DNA from: an uncultured Lachnospiraceae bacterium
GTDB lineage: Bacteria; Bacillota_A; Clostridia; Lachnospirales; Lachnospiraceae
NCBI GenBank assembly: GCA_910588595.1
Contig: CAJUQU010000104.1
Span: forward strand, 4,298 to 11,372
DNA length: 7,075 nucleotides
Direction: 5' to 3'
Positions 1-5,756 of this stretch are shown in pieces; the stretch's first letter is position 1, and each line of letters starts with the position of its first letter. The notes beneath the pieces were generated by a model, which was given only the letters and a program-made list of their open reading frames with translations, had not been told where the DNA came from and ran no database searches. The position numbers were made by a program, and so were the translations under genes.

Positions 1-123
1 AATATAAATGACAAAAATGCGACTACAAATAACTTTGAAAGAAAAACGAGTGGATAGGATCGCTGATATATGTACTATTTTGCAATAGTTTTCTATTGAA
101 AGAGAAAGGAAGGTCAATGATAT

Positions 124-1182
124 ATGGTACAAACGGTTGAGGAAATATTGGCGGCTGCAAAGAGGGCGGGAGCTTCTGATGTGCACATCACGGTGGGGAT
201 TCCACCCAAAATGCGTGTGAACGGTAAACTGATCGCGATGGAAGGGGATCGGCTGCTGCCACAGGATACCCTTGAGATCGCCAATTCAGTGATGAACGAT
301 TCCCAGCGACAGCGCTTTGAGGAGAAAGGGGAAGTGGATATGTCCTTTGCCATAGCAGGTGAGGGACGTTACAGGGTCAATATATATAAACAGCGGGGAT
401 CGGCAGCCCTGGCATTCCGACTGGTAGATACAGTTGTGCCGTCCCCGGAGGTGCTGGGTGTTCCCGCGTCTGTCATTGATCTCTATCAGAAAAAGAGAGG
501 GCTGATCCTTGTCACAGGACCGACCGGAAGCGGCAAGTCGACAACACTTGCAGCTATTATCGACAAGATCAATAATAACCGTGAAGCACATGTCATCACG
601 CTTGAGGATCCGATCGAGTACCTGCATCAGCACAAACAGGCGATCGTCAACCAGCGTGAGATCGGGTTGGACACGATGTCCTATGCCAATGCGCTCCGGG
701 CAGCGCTTCGCGAGGACCCGGATGTGATCCTCGTAGGTGAGATGAGGGACTTTGAGACGATCAGCGTGGCGATCACGGCAGCAGAGACGGGACATCTGGT
801 CTTATCCACACTGCACACGATCGGTGCGGCGAGCACTGTGGATCGCGTGATCGACGTGTTTCCGCCGCATCAGCAGCAGCAGATACGCGTACAGCTGGCC
901 AATGTACTAGAGGCAGTCATATCACAGCAGCTTGTACCCATGATCGGAGGGAAAGGACGTGTTGCGGCGTTTGAGGTACTGCATACCAATCCGGCGGTAA
1001 GGAATCTGATCCGTGAGGGAAAAACACATCAGATAACAAGTGTTATGCAGACGAACAGAAAAGCGGGAATGATGACGATGGACGACGCGCTCTGCCAGTT
1101 GTACAGCGAGTACAAGATCGACAGGGAGATGGCGCTTCAGTTCGCACAGGATCCGGAAAATATGAAAACAAAGCTTTTTTAA
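124..1182 (+). CDS. pilT: Type IV pilus retraction ATPase, PilT family
   Basis: This is a complete 352-residue protein of the PilT/PilB/GspE secretion ATPase superfamily, at the usual PilT length. Known family role: a cytoplasmic hexameric ATPase that depolymerises type IV pilin fibres, powering retraction and twitching. Visible motifs: Walker A GPTGSGKST (132-140), Asp box LEDPIEY (160-166), Walker B with the catalytic Glu in VGEMRD (204-209, Glu206), His box TAAETGHLVLSTLHT (218-232) and the PilT-typical C-terminal helix AVRNLIREGK (291-300). The last motif and the short PAS-like N-terminal domain (about 1-100) favour PilT over the extension ATPase PilB. All catalytic residues look intact. 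The start is supported by a purine-rich AAAGGAAGG site (105-113), 10 bases upstream. No pilin or PilC/PilM-O genes are in the window, so it is either an orphan or the end of a pilus operon. I see no convincing promoter in bases 1-123. Confidence 0.95.
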   Translation: MVQTVEEILAAAKRAGASDVHITVGIPPKMRVNGKLIAMEGDRLLPQDTLEIANSVMNDSQRQRFEEKGEVDMSFAIAGEGRYRVNIYKQRGSAALAFRLVDTVVPSPEVLGVPASVIDLYQKKRGLILVTGPTGSGKSTTLAAIIDKINNNREAHVITLEDPIEYLHQHKQAIVNQREIGLDTMSYANALRAALREDPDVILVGEMRDFETISVAITAAETGHLVLSTLHTIGAASTVDRVIDVFPPHQQQQIRVQLANVLEAVISQQLVPMIGGKGRVAAFEVLHTNPAVRNLIREGKTHQITSVMQTNRKAGMMTMDDALCQLYSEYKIDREMALQFAQDPENMKTKLF

Positions 1183-1237
1183 TGAAAAATTGGGGAATAT
1201 ATATAGAATGAATGAGGAAGGAAGGTAGGAACACAGT

Positions 1238-1789
1238 ATGAGACCAAATCCCAGACCACAGGAGATCTACAGACATTTCAAGGGAAATATTTACCAGATC
1301 ATCACATTGGCACGCCACTCAGAAGACGGCATGAAGATGGTGGTATATCAGCAGATGTACGCGCCATATGAGGTTTATGTGCGCCCGCTCGAGATGTTCA
1401 TGAGCAGGATCGATACCAGGAAGTATCCTGGCGAGAAACAGGTTTATCGCTTTGAGAAACTTGATATCAGAGGTGAGGAGGACACAGGCCGGAAGAGAAC
1501 GGATACGAATGCAGGTGAGCAGTCTCCGATAGAGGACACAAGTGCCATGAACGAGGATGGATTTGCCCTGGATGCAGGGCTTGTGGCTTTTCTGGACGCA
1601 GATTCCTATGAGAAAAAGCTGCAGATACTCAGTTCGCTCCATCCGACAATAACAGATGCCATGATCGATACGATGGCTGTGAGTCTCGACACCGAAGTAA
1701 AGGAAGGAGACATAGAGTCCCGATATAACGAGATCAAAAACTGTCTATTGACCATGGAACGATTTGAGTGCAACCGGCTTAGGCCATAA
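1238..1789 (+). CDS. DUF1653 domain protein, function unknown
   Basis: This 183-residue protein carries an N-terminal DUF1653 domain (about 8-73). The domain is recognised by the pattern YRHFKGNIYQII, then A-R-H-S-E, V-V-Y-Q and the VRPLEMF signature (48-54). The family is small, often found alone as a roughly 70-residue protein, and has no established biochemical role that I know. A charged, low-complexity linker follows (about 76-106). The C-terminal part (about 107-178) looks helical and contains the segment AFLDADSYEKKLQIL. It is not recognised and may be a lineage-specific extension. There is no signal peptide or membrane segment, so it is probably cytoplasmic. The start has a ribosome site rich in AGGAAGG repeats (1215-1230), with GTAGGA ending 7 bases before ATG. 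It lies 55 bases after pilT and 23 before the glycosyltransferase, and is probably cotranscribed with both. Nothing ties it functionally to either. Confidence 0.85.
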   Translation: MRPNPRPQEIYRHFKGNIYQIITLARHSEDGMKMVVYQQMYAPYEVYVRPLEMFMSRIDTRKYPGEKQVYRFEKLDIRGEEDTGRKRTDTNAGEQSPIEDTSAMNEDGFALDAGLVAFLDADSYEKKLQILSSLHPTITDAMIDTMAVSLDTEVKEGDIESRYNEIKNCLLTMERFECNRLRP

Positions 1790-1812
1790 CAAGATAGCGA
1801 GGAGAATTTATT

Positions 1813-2838
1813 ATGAAATTATTATCGATAGCGATCCCATGTTATAATTCGGCAGCGTACATGCGCAAGTGTATCGATTCCCTGCTCCCGGGCGGGGAGG
1901 ATGTGGAGATCATCATAGTCAATGATGGTTCGAGCGATAGCACCCCGCATATCGCGGAGGAGTACCGCGAGCGCTTTCCAGGGATCATCAAAGTAGTGAA
2001 CAAGGAAAACGGCGGTCATGGTTCTGCGGTCAATGCAGGCATTGAACAAGCCAGGGGACTTTACTTCAAAGTGGTGGACAGCGATGACTGGGTGAGCCAG
2101 AGTGCATATATACAGATACTGGACAAGCTGAAAGAACTGCTGCAGGGTGGAAGCTCCATAGATATGCTCGTAAGCAATTTTGTCTATGAGAAGGAAGGCG
2201 AGAAGCGCAAGAAAGTTATGAAGTATCATCATGCGCTGCCGCAGGAGGAGATCTTTACATGGAAGGATGTGCGCCATTTCAAAATAGGACAGTATATTTT
2301 GATGCACTCGGTGATCTACAGGACCAACCTTCTGCGTGATTGTGGATTGAAGCTTCCTGAGAATACCTTTTATGTGGATAACATCTTTGTTTTCAATCCG
2401 CTTCCATATGTCAAGACAATGTATTATATGGATGTGAATTTCTACCGCTATTTTATCGGGCGCGCAGACCAGTCTGTCAATGAGCAGATCATGATCGGGC
2501 GGATCGACCAGCAGATCAGGGTAAATAAACTGATGGTGGATTACTATGTGGCGGAAAAACAGCATATCCTGGCAAACGGCAAGGTGAGGAAATATATGGT
2601 CAACTATCTCGATATCATCACGACCGTATCTTCTGTGCTGTTGATCCGATCCGGGGTTGAGGAGAACCTCGAGAAGAAAAAAGAACTCTGGCAGTATATC
2701 AAGACAAAGGATAAAGTGCTGTGGGCGCGTCTTCGGATGGGGCTTCTTGGAAACGCCATGAACCTGCCGGGAAAACTCGGCAGAAAGATCACAGTCGACG
2801 GTTATAAGATCTGCCAGAGGATATTCCACTTTAATTAA
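1813..2838 (+). CDS. Family 2 glycosyltransferase (GT-A fold)
   Basis: This 341-residue protein transfers a sugar from a nucleotide-sugar donor to an unknown acceptor. The N-terminal GT-A domain is clear: LLSIAIPCYNSAAYM (3-17), the nucleotide-binding IIIVNDGSSDST (33-44), ENGGHGSAVNAGI (65-77) and the metal-binding DxD-type motif DSDDW (89-93). A VDN segment (188-190) in an aromatic context is a candidate position for the catalytic base, which is more often ED in this family. The C-terminal half (about 215-341) is basic and helical and has no membrane segment, so the enzyme is probably soluble or peripheral. Likely pathways are cell-wall polysaccharide, teichoic-acid-like polymer or glycolipid synthesis, but the donor and acceptor cannot be read from sequence. 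The start has GAGGAG (1799-1804), 8 bases before ATG. It is the last gene before the glyA promoter and has no visible terminator of its own. Confidence 0.88.
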   Translation: MKLLSIAIPCYNSAAYMRKCIDSLLPGGEDVEIIIVNDGSSDSTPHIAEEYRERFPGIIKVVNKENGGHGSAVNAGIEQARGLYFKVVDSDDWVSQSAYIQILDKLKELLQGGSSIDMLVSNFVYEKEGEKRKKVMKYHHALPQEEIFTWKDVRHFKIGQYILMHSVIYRTNLLRDCGLKLPENTFYVDNIFVFNPLPYVKTMYYMDVNFYRYFIGRADQSVNEQIMIGRIDQQIRVNKLMVDYYVAEKQHILANGKVRKYMVNYLDIITTVSSVLLIRSGVEENLEKKKELWQYIKTKDKVLWARLRMGLLGNAMNLPGKLGRKITVDGYKICQRIFHFN

Positions 2839-2841
2839 TGC

Positions 2842-2870
2842 TTGTAATATTGTGGAAAAACAGGTATACT
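2842..2870 (+). promoter_or_regulatory. Sigma-A promoter for glyA
   Basis: The -35 box TTGTAA (2842-2847) and -10 box TATACT (2865-2870) are separated by exactly 17 bases. Transcription should begin near 2876-2878, giving a leader of about 50 bases before the glyA ATG. The -35 box begins 4 bases after the glycosyltransferase stop, so glyA is separable from the upstream genes although readthrough from them remains possible. The predicted start site also rules out translation from the in-frame GTG at 2876. Confidence 0.75.
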
Positions 2871-2916
2871 AGAGCGTGTTTGTAGATCAAATTGATAACT
2901 TAAAATACGCAGATAC

Positions 2917-2923
2917 GGAGGAG
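2917..2923 (+). promoter_or_regulatory. Ribosome binding site that fixes the glyA start
   Basis: GGAGGAG lies 6 bases before the ATG at 2930. It selects that ATG over the longer open frame beginning with GTG at 2876, which lacks a ribosome site and coincides with the predicted transcription start. Confidence 0.85.
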
Positions 2924-2929
2924 AGATTC

Positions 2930-4168
2930 ATGTATTCACTTGATGAAGTAAGAAAGGTAGATCCCCAGATTGCAGACGCAATCGTGGAAGAGCAGGAGAG
3001 ACAGAACAGCCATATCGAGCTGATCGCTTCCGAGAACTGGGTTAGTAAGGCTGTTATGGCAGCGATGGGAAGTCCGCTGACAAACAAGTACGCGGAAGGA
3101 TATCCCGCAAAGAGATATTATGGTGGCTGCGAGTGCGTGGATGTGGTGGAGAATCTTGCCATTGAGCGCGCAAAGGAGCTGTTTGGATGTGATTATGCAA
3201 ATGTCCAGCCGCACTCCGGCGCACAGGCAAACATGGCAGTGCAGTTTGCAGTGTTACAGCCAGGTGATACCATCATGGGTATGAATCTTGACCACGGTGG
3301 ACATCTCACGCACGGCTCCCCGGTCAATATGTCTGGAAAATATTTCCATGTAGTGCCTTATGGCGTGGATGACAATGGTTTCCTAGACTACGATAAGATG
3401 CGCGAGCTGGCATTGGAGTGCAGGCCGAAGATGATCATCGCCGGTGCGAGTGCATATGCCAGAACAATCGATTTTAAGCGTTTCAGAGAGGTATGCGATG
3501 AGGTCGGTGCTGTCCTCATGGTCGATATGGCGCATATTGCGGGTCTGGTGGCAGCAGGACTCCATCCAAGCCCGATGCCGTATGCCGATGTCGTGACGAC
3601 AACGACACACAAGACCCTGAGAGGACCAAGAGGGGGACTGATCCTCGCAAACAAGGAGGCGGCTGAGAAATACAATTTCAATAAGGCGATCTTTCCGGGG
3701 ATTCAGGGAGGACCACTCATGCATGTGATCGCGGCAAAAGCGGTCTGTTTCCAGGAGGCGCTCAGCGATGCGTTCAAGACATACCAGCAGCAGATCATAA
3801 AGAACGCGCAGGCGCTCTGCAAAGGATTGACAGACAGGGATATCAAGATCGTTTCAGGCGGCACAGACAACCATCTGATGTTAGTGGATCTCACGACATA
3901 TGATCTCACAGGCAAGGCTGTCGAGAAGCTGATGGACGAGGCTCATATTACATGCAACAAAAATACGATTCCCAATGATCCGAAGTCCCCGTTCGTCACA
4001 AGCGGTATCCGTCTTGGAACACCTGCTGTGACTAGCCGAGGCATGAAGGAAGACGACATGGACAAGATTGCAGAGGCGATTGCCATGGTGATCAAGGAGC
4101 AGGAAAATGGGATTGCCGGCGCAAGGGCTATCGTAGAGTCACTTACAGACCGGTATCCGTTGATCTAA
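2930..4168 (+). CDS. glyA: Serine hydroxymethyltransferase
   Basis: This PLP enzyme interconverts serine plus tetrahydrofolate with glycine plus 5,10-methylene-tetrahydrofolate, the main source of glycine and one-carbon units in the cytoplasm. The 412-residue product has the normal bacterial length. Visible signatures: IELIASENWVS (29-39), NKYAEGYPAKRYYGG (52-66), the Asp/His pair of VDMAHIAGL (198-206; Asp199, His202), the PLP-lysine segment TTTTHKTLRGPRGG (223-236; Schiff-base Lys228), FPGIQGGP (255-262) and the carboxylate-binding Arg of SGIRLGTPA (358-366; Arg361). Upstream in-frame codons from GTG 2876 (18 residues) are not family-like. The ribosome site at 2917-2923 and the promoter at 2842-2870 both support ATG 2930. 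The TAA stop is followed by one codon (ATT) and then the ATG of the next gene in the same frame, which points to cotranscription and probably translational coupling. Confidence 0.97.
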   Translation: MYSLDEVRKVDPQIADAIVEEQERQNSHIELIASENWVSKAVMAAMGSPLTNKYAEGYPAKRYYGGCECVDVVENLAIERAKELFGCDYANVQPHSGAQANMAVQFAVLQPGDTIMGMNLDHGGHLTHGSPVNMSGKYFHVVPYGVDDNGFLDYDKMRELALECRPKMIIAGASAYARTIDFKRFREVCDEVGAVLMVDMAHIAGLVAAGLHPSPMPYADVVTTTTHKTLRGPRGGLILANKEAAEKYNFNKAIFPGIQGGPLMHVIAAKAVCFQEALSDAFKTYQQQIIKNAQALCKGLTDRDIKIVSGGTDNHLMLVDLTTYDLTGKAVEKLMDEAHITCNKNTIPNDPKSPFVTSGIRLGTPAVTSRGMKEDDMDKIAEAIAMVIKEQENGIAGARAIVESLTDRYPLI

Positions 4169-4171
4169 ATT

Positions 4172-5434
4172 ATGAAAGACGAAAAGACAAGCAGGCGGGA
4201 AAGAAGGCGCAGACGTCTGAGAAATCAGATCCTGGCGTATCTGGTAATGATCATCATTGTTGCAATGGTGCTGACAGCAGGTTATTTCGGCGCAAGGATC
4301 GTTATCGATTATGTGAATGATTACAATGAAAAAGTAAACAGAGTGATCGAGGAAGCTGAATCCAGTGTGGCGGAGGAGCAGGACAGTGAGCCGTTCATCG
4401 AGGAGGAGTCGGAGAGCAGCTCGGATGAGCTCGAAGGATATAAGCCTCCTGTTGAGGAGGATCCGCTGAATACACTGATCGAGTCTTTGCTGAGTGATAT
4501 GACAACAGAGGAGATGATCGCAGGGATGTTTGTCGTGACACCGGAGTCTATCACCGGGGTCGGGACAGCAGTCCAGGCGGGAGACGGCACGAAAGCCGCA
4601 GTCACAGAAAATCCTGTAGGCGGACTTGTGTATGCGCCAAAGAATTTTAACACACCAGAACAGTTTACAGAAATGATCACAAAAACCAGGAGTTATTCCA
4701 AATATCGGATATTTACGATCGTGCGTGCCGAGTGCGGTTCAACAGACTTTGGGCTGGAGGCAGCAGCGAAGGTATCGGAACTTTCAGATCCCGAAAATGC
4801 CAGACAGTCGTACAGTGCGATCGCATCGAAAATTGCGTCATATGGCATTGATATGAATCTGGCTCCGGCAGTGGATGAATTCCTTCTGGGGGAGGCTGCC
4901 GGCTCGGATGCCTCGATGGCTGCGGCTTTTGTGAATATGGCAGTGCAGGCAATGCAGGAGGCAAAAGTGAGTGCTGTCTTGCAGAAGTTTCCTGGTGCAG
5001 AGGCCGGCACCAAAACGCTTGAGGAACTAAAGAACAGTGAGTTTGCTGTTTACGCTGCAGCCATACAGGGCGGTGTGGACTGCATCATGGTTTCACACAT
5101 CCAGGTAAATAGTATCACAGGGGACGACACACCGTCATCACTGTCGCCGGTGATGGTCAGTGACATGCTCCGGAGTACGTTGGGCTTTCAGGGAGTGGTG
5201 GTGACAGACTATCTTGACGATAGCGCTATTACAGACAGATACAGTTCTGCCGAGGCGGCGGTAGCTGCGATACAGGCTGGCGCGGATCTGCTCCTGTCGC
5301 CGGAAGATTATCAGGAAGCATACGAGGGTGTCCTGCAGGCGGTCACGGACGGCACGATCACACAGGAGCGCATTCATGATTCCATTTATCGGATCTACTG
5401 TGTCAAGTACAAAAATGTGATAGAGTCCTTGTAA
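4172..5434 (+). CDS. Membrane-anchored GH3-like protein, probably catalytically degenerate
   Basis: This 420-residue protein has a very basic N-terminus (RRERRRRRLR, 8-17), one hydrophobic helix (about 19-45), an acidic Ser/Glu-rich stalk (about 46-95) and a glycoside hydrolase family 3 N-terminal-type domain (about 96-412). The positive-inside pattern predicts an anchored protein with the domain outside the cell. GH3 landmarks: NPVGGLVYAPKNF (147-159), YGIDMNLAPAVD (224-235), GVDCIMVSHIQV (301-312) and GFQGVVVTD (338-346), where Asp346 fits the nucleophile position. Unlike NagZ-type beta-N-acetylglucosaminidases, the KHFPG motif reads QKFPG (271-275), the following His/Asp acid-base loop has no His, and the D-x-E-G-G motif reads RAECG (185-189). 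It may bind rather than cleave a wall sugar; that is inference. The start lies 3 bases after glyA in the same frame and has no visible Shine-Dalgarno site, so translation probably depends on ribosomes finishing glyA. Confidence 0.8.
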   Translation: MKDEKTSRRERRRRRLRNQILAYLVMIIIVAMVLTAGYFGARIVIDYVNDYNEKVNRVIEEAESSVAEEQDSEPFIEEESESSSDELEGYKPPVEEDPLNTLIESLLSDMTTEEMIAGMFVVTPESITGVGTAVQAGDGTKAAVTENPVGGLVYAPKNFNTPEQFTEMITKTRSYSKYRIFTIVRAECGSTDFGLEAAAKVSELSDPENARQSYSAIASKIASYGIDMNLAPAVDEFLLGEAAGSDASMAAAFVNMAVQAMQEAKVSAVLQKFPGAEAGTKTLEELKNSEFAVYAAAIQGGVDCIMVSHIQVNSITGDDTPSSLSPVMVSDMLRSTLGFQGVVVTDYLDDSAITDRYSSAEAAVAAIQAGADLLLSPEDYQEAYEGVLQAVTDGTITQERIHDSIYRIYCVKYKNVIESL

Positions 5435-5440
5435 AAATAG

Positions 5441-5469
5441 TTGACAAACGAAGAATAGTGTAGTAAAAT
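5441..5469 (+). promoter_or_regulatory. Sigma-A promoter for tRNA-Gly
   Basis: A perfect -35 box TTGACA (5441-5446) and a -10 box TAAAAT (5464-5469) are 17 bases apart, beginning 6 bases after the GH3-like stop codon. Initiation is expected around 5475-5478, inside the inverted repeat that follows. This strength is typical of stable-RNA promoters. Confidence 0.85.
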
Positions 5470-5503
5470 ATATTTTGTCCGTGGGAATCACGGACAAAAT
5501 ATA
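5469..5503. repeat. Perfect 15-bp inverted repeat at tRNA promoter and start site
   Basis: Bases 5469-5483 are exactly complementary to 5489-5503, with a 5-base spacer GGAAT. The core is TGTCCGTG / CACGGACA with A/T-rich outer arms. The left arm begins on the last base of the -10 box, and the expected transcription start lies within it. No T-run follows on either strand, so it is not a normal intrinsic terminator. It could act as DNA, as an operator for a dimeric repressor over the start site, or as RNA, with about 7-8 bp of hairpin in the 5' leader of the pre-tRNA. The sequence does not decide between these. Confidence 0.85.
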
Positions 5504-5508
5504 GATGT

Positions 5509-5581
5509 GCGATAGTGGCGTAGTTGGTAACGCGCGACCTTGCCAAGGTCGAGACCGCGGGTTCGAGCCCCGTCTATCGCT
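5509..5581 (+). tRNA. tRNA-Gly (anticodon GCC)
   Basis: A 73-base cloverleaf is seen. The acceptor stem GCGATAG / CTATCGC (5509-5515 / 5574-5580) is fully paired. The D-stem is GCG / CGC with a TAGTTGGTAA loop. The anticodon stem CGACC / GGTCG (5535-5539 / 5547-5551) encloses TTGCCAA, with anticodon GCC at 5542-5544. The T-arm is GCGGG TTCGAGC CCCGT. Base 5581 is a T discriminator, as expected for bacterial tRNA-Gly. The 3' CCA is not encoded and must be added by nucleotidyltransferase. It reads GGC and GGU codons. It has its own promoter upstream and an intrinsic terminator 9 bases downstream, so it appears to be a single-gene unit. Confidence 0.97.
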
Positions 5582-5589
5582 CTTTATTA

Positions 5590-5618
5590 AAAGTCCTTGG
5601 CTTTCAAGGATTTTTTTT
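5590..5618 (+). terminator. Intrinsic terminator after tRNA-Gly
   Basis: The stem TCCTTG (5594-5599) / CAAGGA (5605-5610) has a GCTTT loop and is followed by eight T residues (5611-5618). The A residues at 5590-5592 can extend the stem into the T-run. It should end the tRNA transcript and separate it from the pyrophosphatase gene. Confidence 0.92.
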
Positions 5619-5625
5619 ATGCACA

Positions 5626-5720
5626 CGGGCACCCAGAGGAGGACTGTCATCAAACCGATAAATCGGTTCGCTGACGGGTGCCCGGCGCGCGAGTAGGGGA
5701 GAAGGTCATTCCCCTGCTCG
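5626..5720 (+). promoter_or_regulatory. Unassigned structured region upstream of pyrophosphatase gene
   Basis: The non-coding stretch 5619-5756 contains more complementary segments than expected by chance. Helix A is a perfect 9-bp pairing of 5626-5634 (CGGGCACCC) with 5676-5684 (GGGTGCCCG). Inside it are a short GTCA/TGAC helix (5646-5649 / 5672-5675) and a hairpin AACCGA-TAAA-TCGGTT (5653-5668), leaving a purine-rich bulge AGAGGAGGACT (5635-5645). A second hairpin pairs 5690-5700 with 5710-5720 (11 bp, one G-T wobble) around a 9-base loop. I compared it mentally with the TPP, FMN, SAM, lysine, glycine, THF, fluoride, yybP-ykoY manganese, ykkC and c-di-GMP-I aptamers and the T-box, and found no match. 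It may be a cis-regulatory leader, a small RNA or an inserted repeat. The plus strand is assumed from the downstream gene. Confidence 0.45.
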
Positions 5721-5747
5721 ATTAAATTGTCAGCTGATTTTTGCTAT

Positions 5748-5756
5748 GGAGAGGGG
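5748..5756 (+). promoter_or_regulatory. Ribosome binding site of pyrophosphatase gene, two possible starts
   Basis: GGAGAGGGG precedes two in-frame ATG codons, at 5757 and 5766. GGAG (5748-5751) sits 5 bases from the first, which is the better spacing. GAGG (5751-5754) sits 11 bases from the second. AGGGGA (5752-5757) is also complementary to TCCCCT (5710-5715), the 3' arm of the upstream hairpin. Confidence 0.6.

Noticed and set aside
1..57. Frame open from base 1 to a TAG at 55-57, possibly the tail of an upstream gene
   Set aside because: Only 18 codons, Asn/Lys/Thr-rich, with no recognisable motif. An AT-rich intergenic stretch gives such a frame by chance, so it cannot be supported from this window.
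34..60. TTTGAA ... TAGGAT as a promoter for pilT
   Set aside because: The spacing is only 15 bases and the -10 match is weak. Other -10-like words nearby (TATATG, TACTAT) have no -35 partner.
1822..2829. 335-codon open frame on the minus strand opposite the glycosyltransferase
   Set aside because: The plus-strand frame carries clear GT2 motifs. The reverse product is His/Ile-rich with no family pattern, so it is a shadow. The 228-codon minus frame at 6213-6899 opposite ppaC is rejected for the same reason.
2876..2929. GTG-initiated 18-residue N-terminal extension of glyA
   Set aside because: It has no ribosome site, begins at the predicted transcription start and is not found in the family. 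ATG 2930 has a strong ribosome site.
5469..5503. The palindrome as an intrinsic terminator for the GH3-like gene
   Set aside because: No T-run follows the right arm on the plus strand, and no clean T-run follows on the minus strand. It also lies inside a strong promoter.
5592..5645. AGTCCT in the terminator (5592-5597) complementary to AGGACT (5640-5645), as an antiterminator
   Set aside because: The complementary segment lies downstream of the terminator and would be transcribed too late to block it. The match is only 6 bases and partly follows from the terminator's own symmetry.
5676..5695. GGGTG...GCGCG resemblance to a T-box core
   Set aside because: The conserved AGGGTGGNACCGCG order is not kept, there is no specifier stem, and the downstream gene is not amino-acid related.
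5505..5696. 63-codon plus-strand open frame
   Set aside because: It runs through the whole tRNA gene and its terminator, and has no ribosome site or family resemblance.
5690..5730. The 11-bp hairpin before ppaC as an intrinsic terminator
   Set aside because: The sequence after the stem is ATTAAATTGT, without a T-run, so it is better viewed as leader structure.
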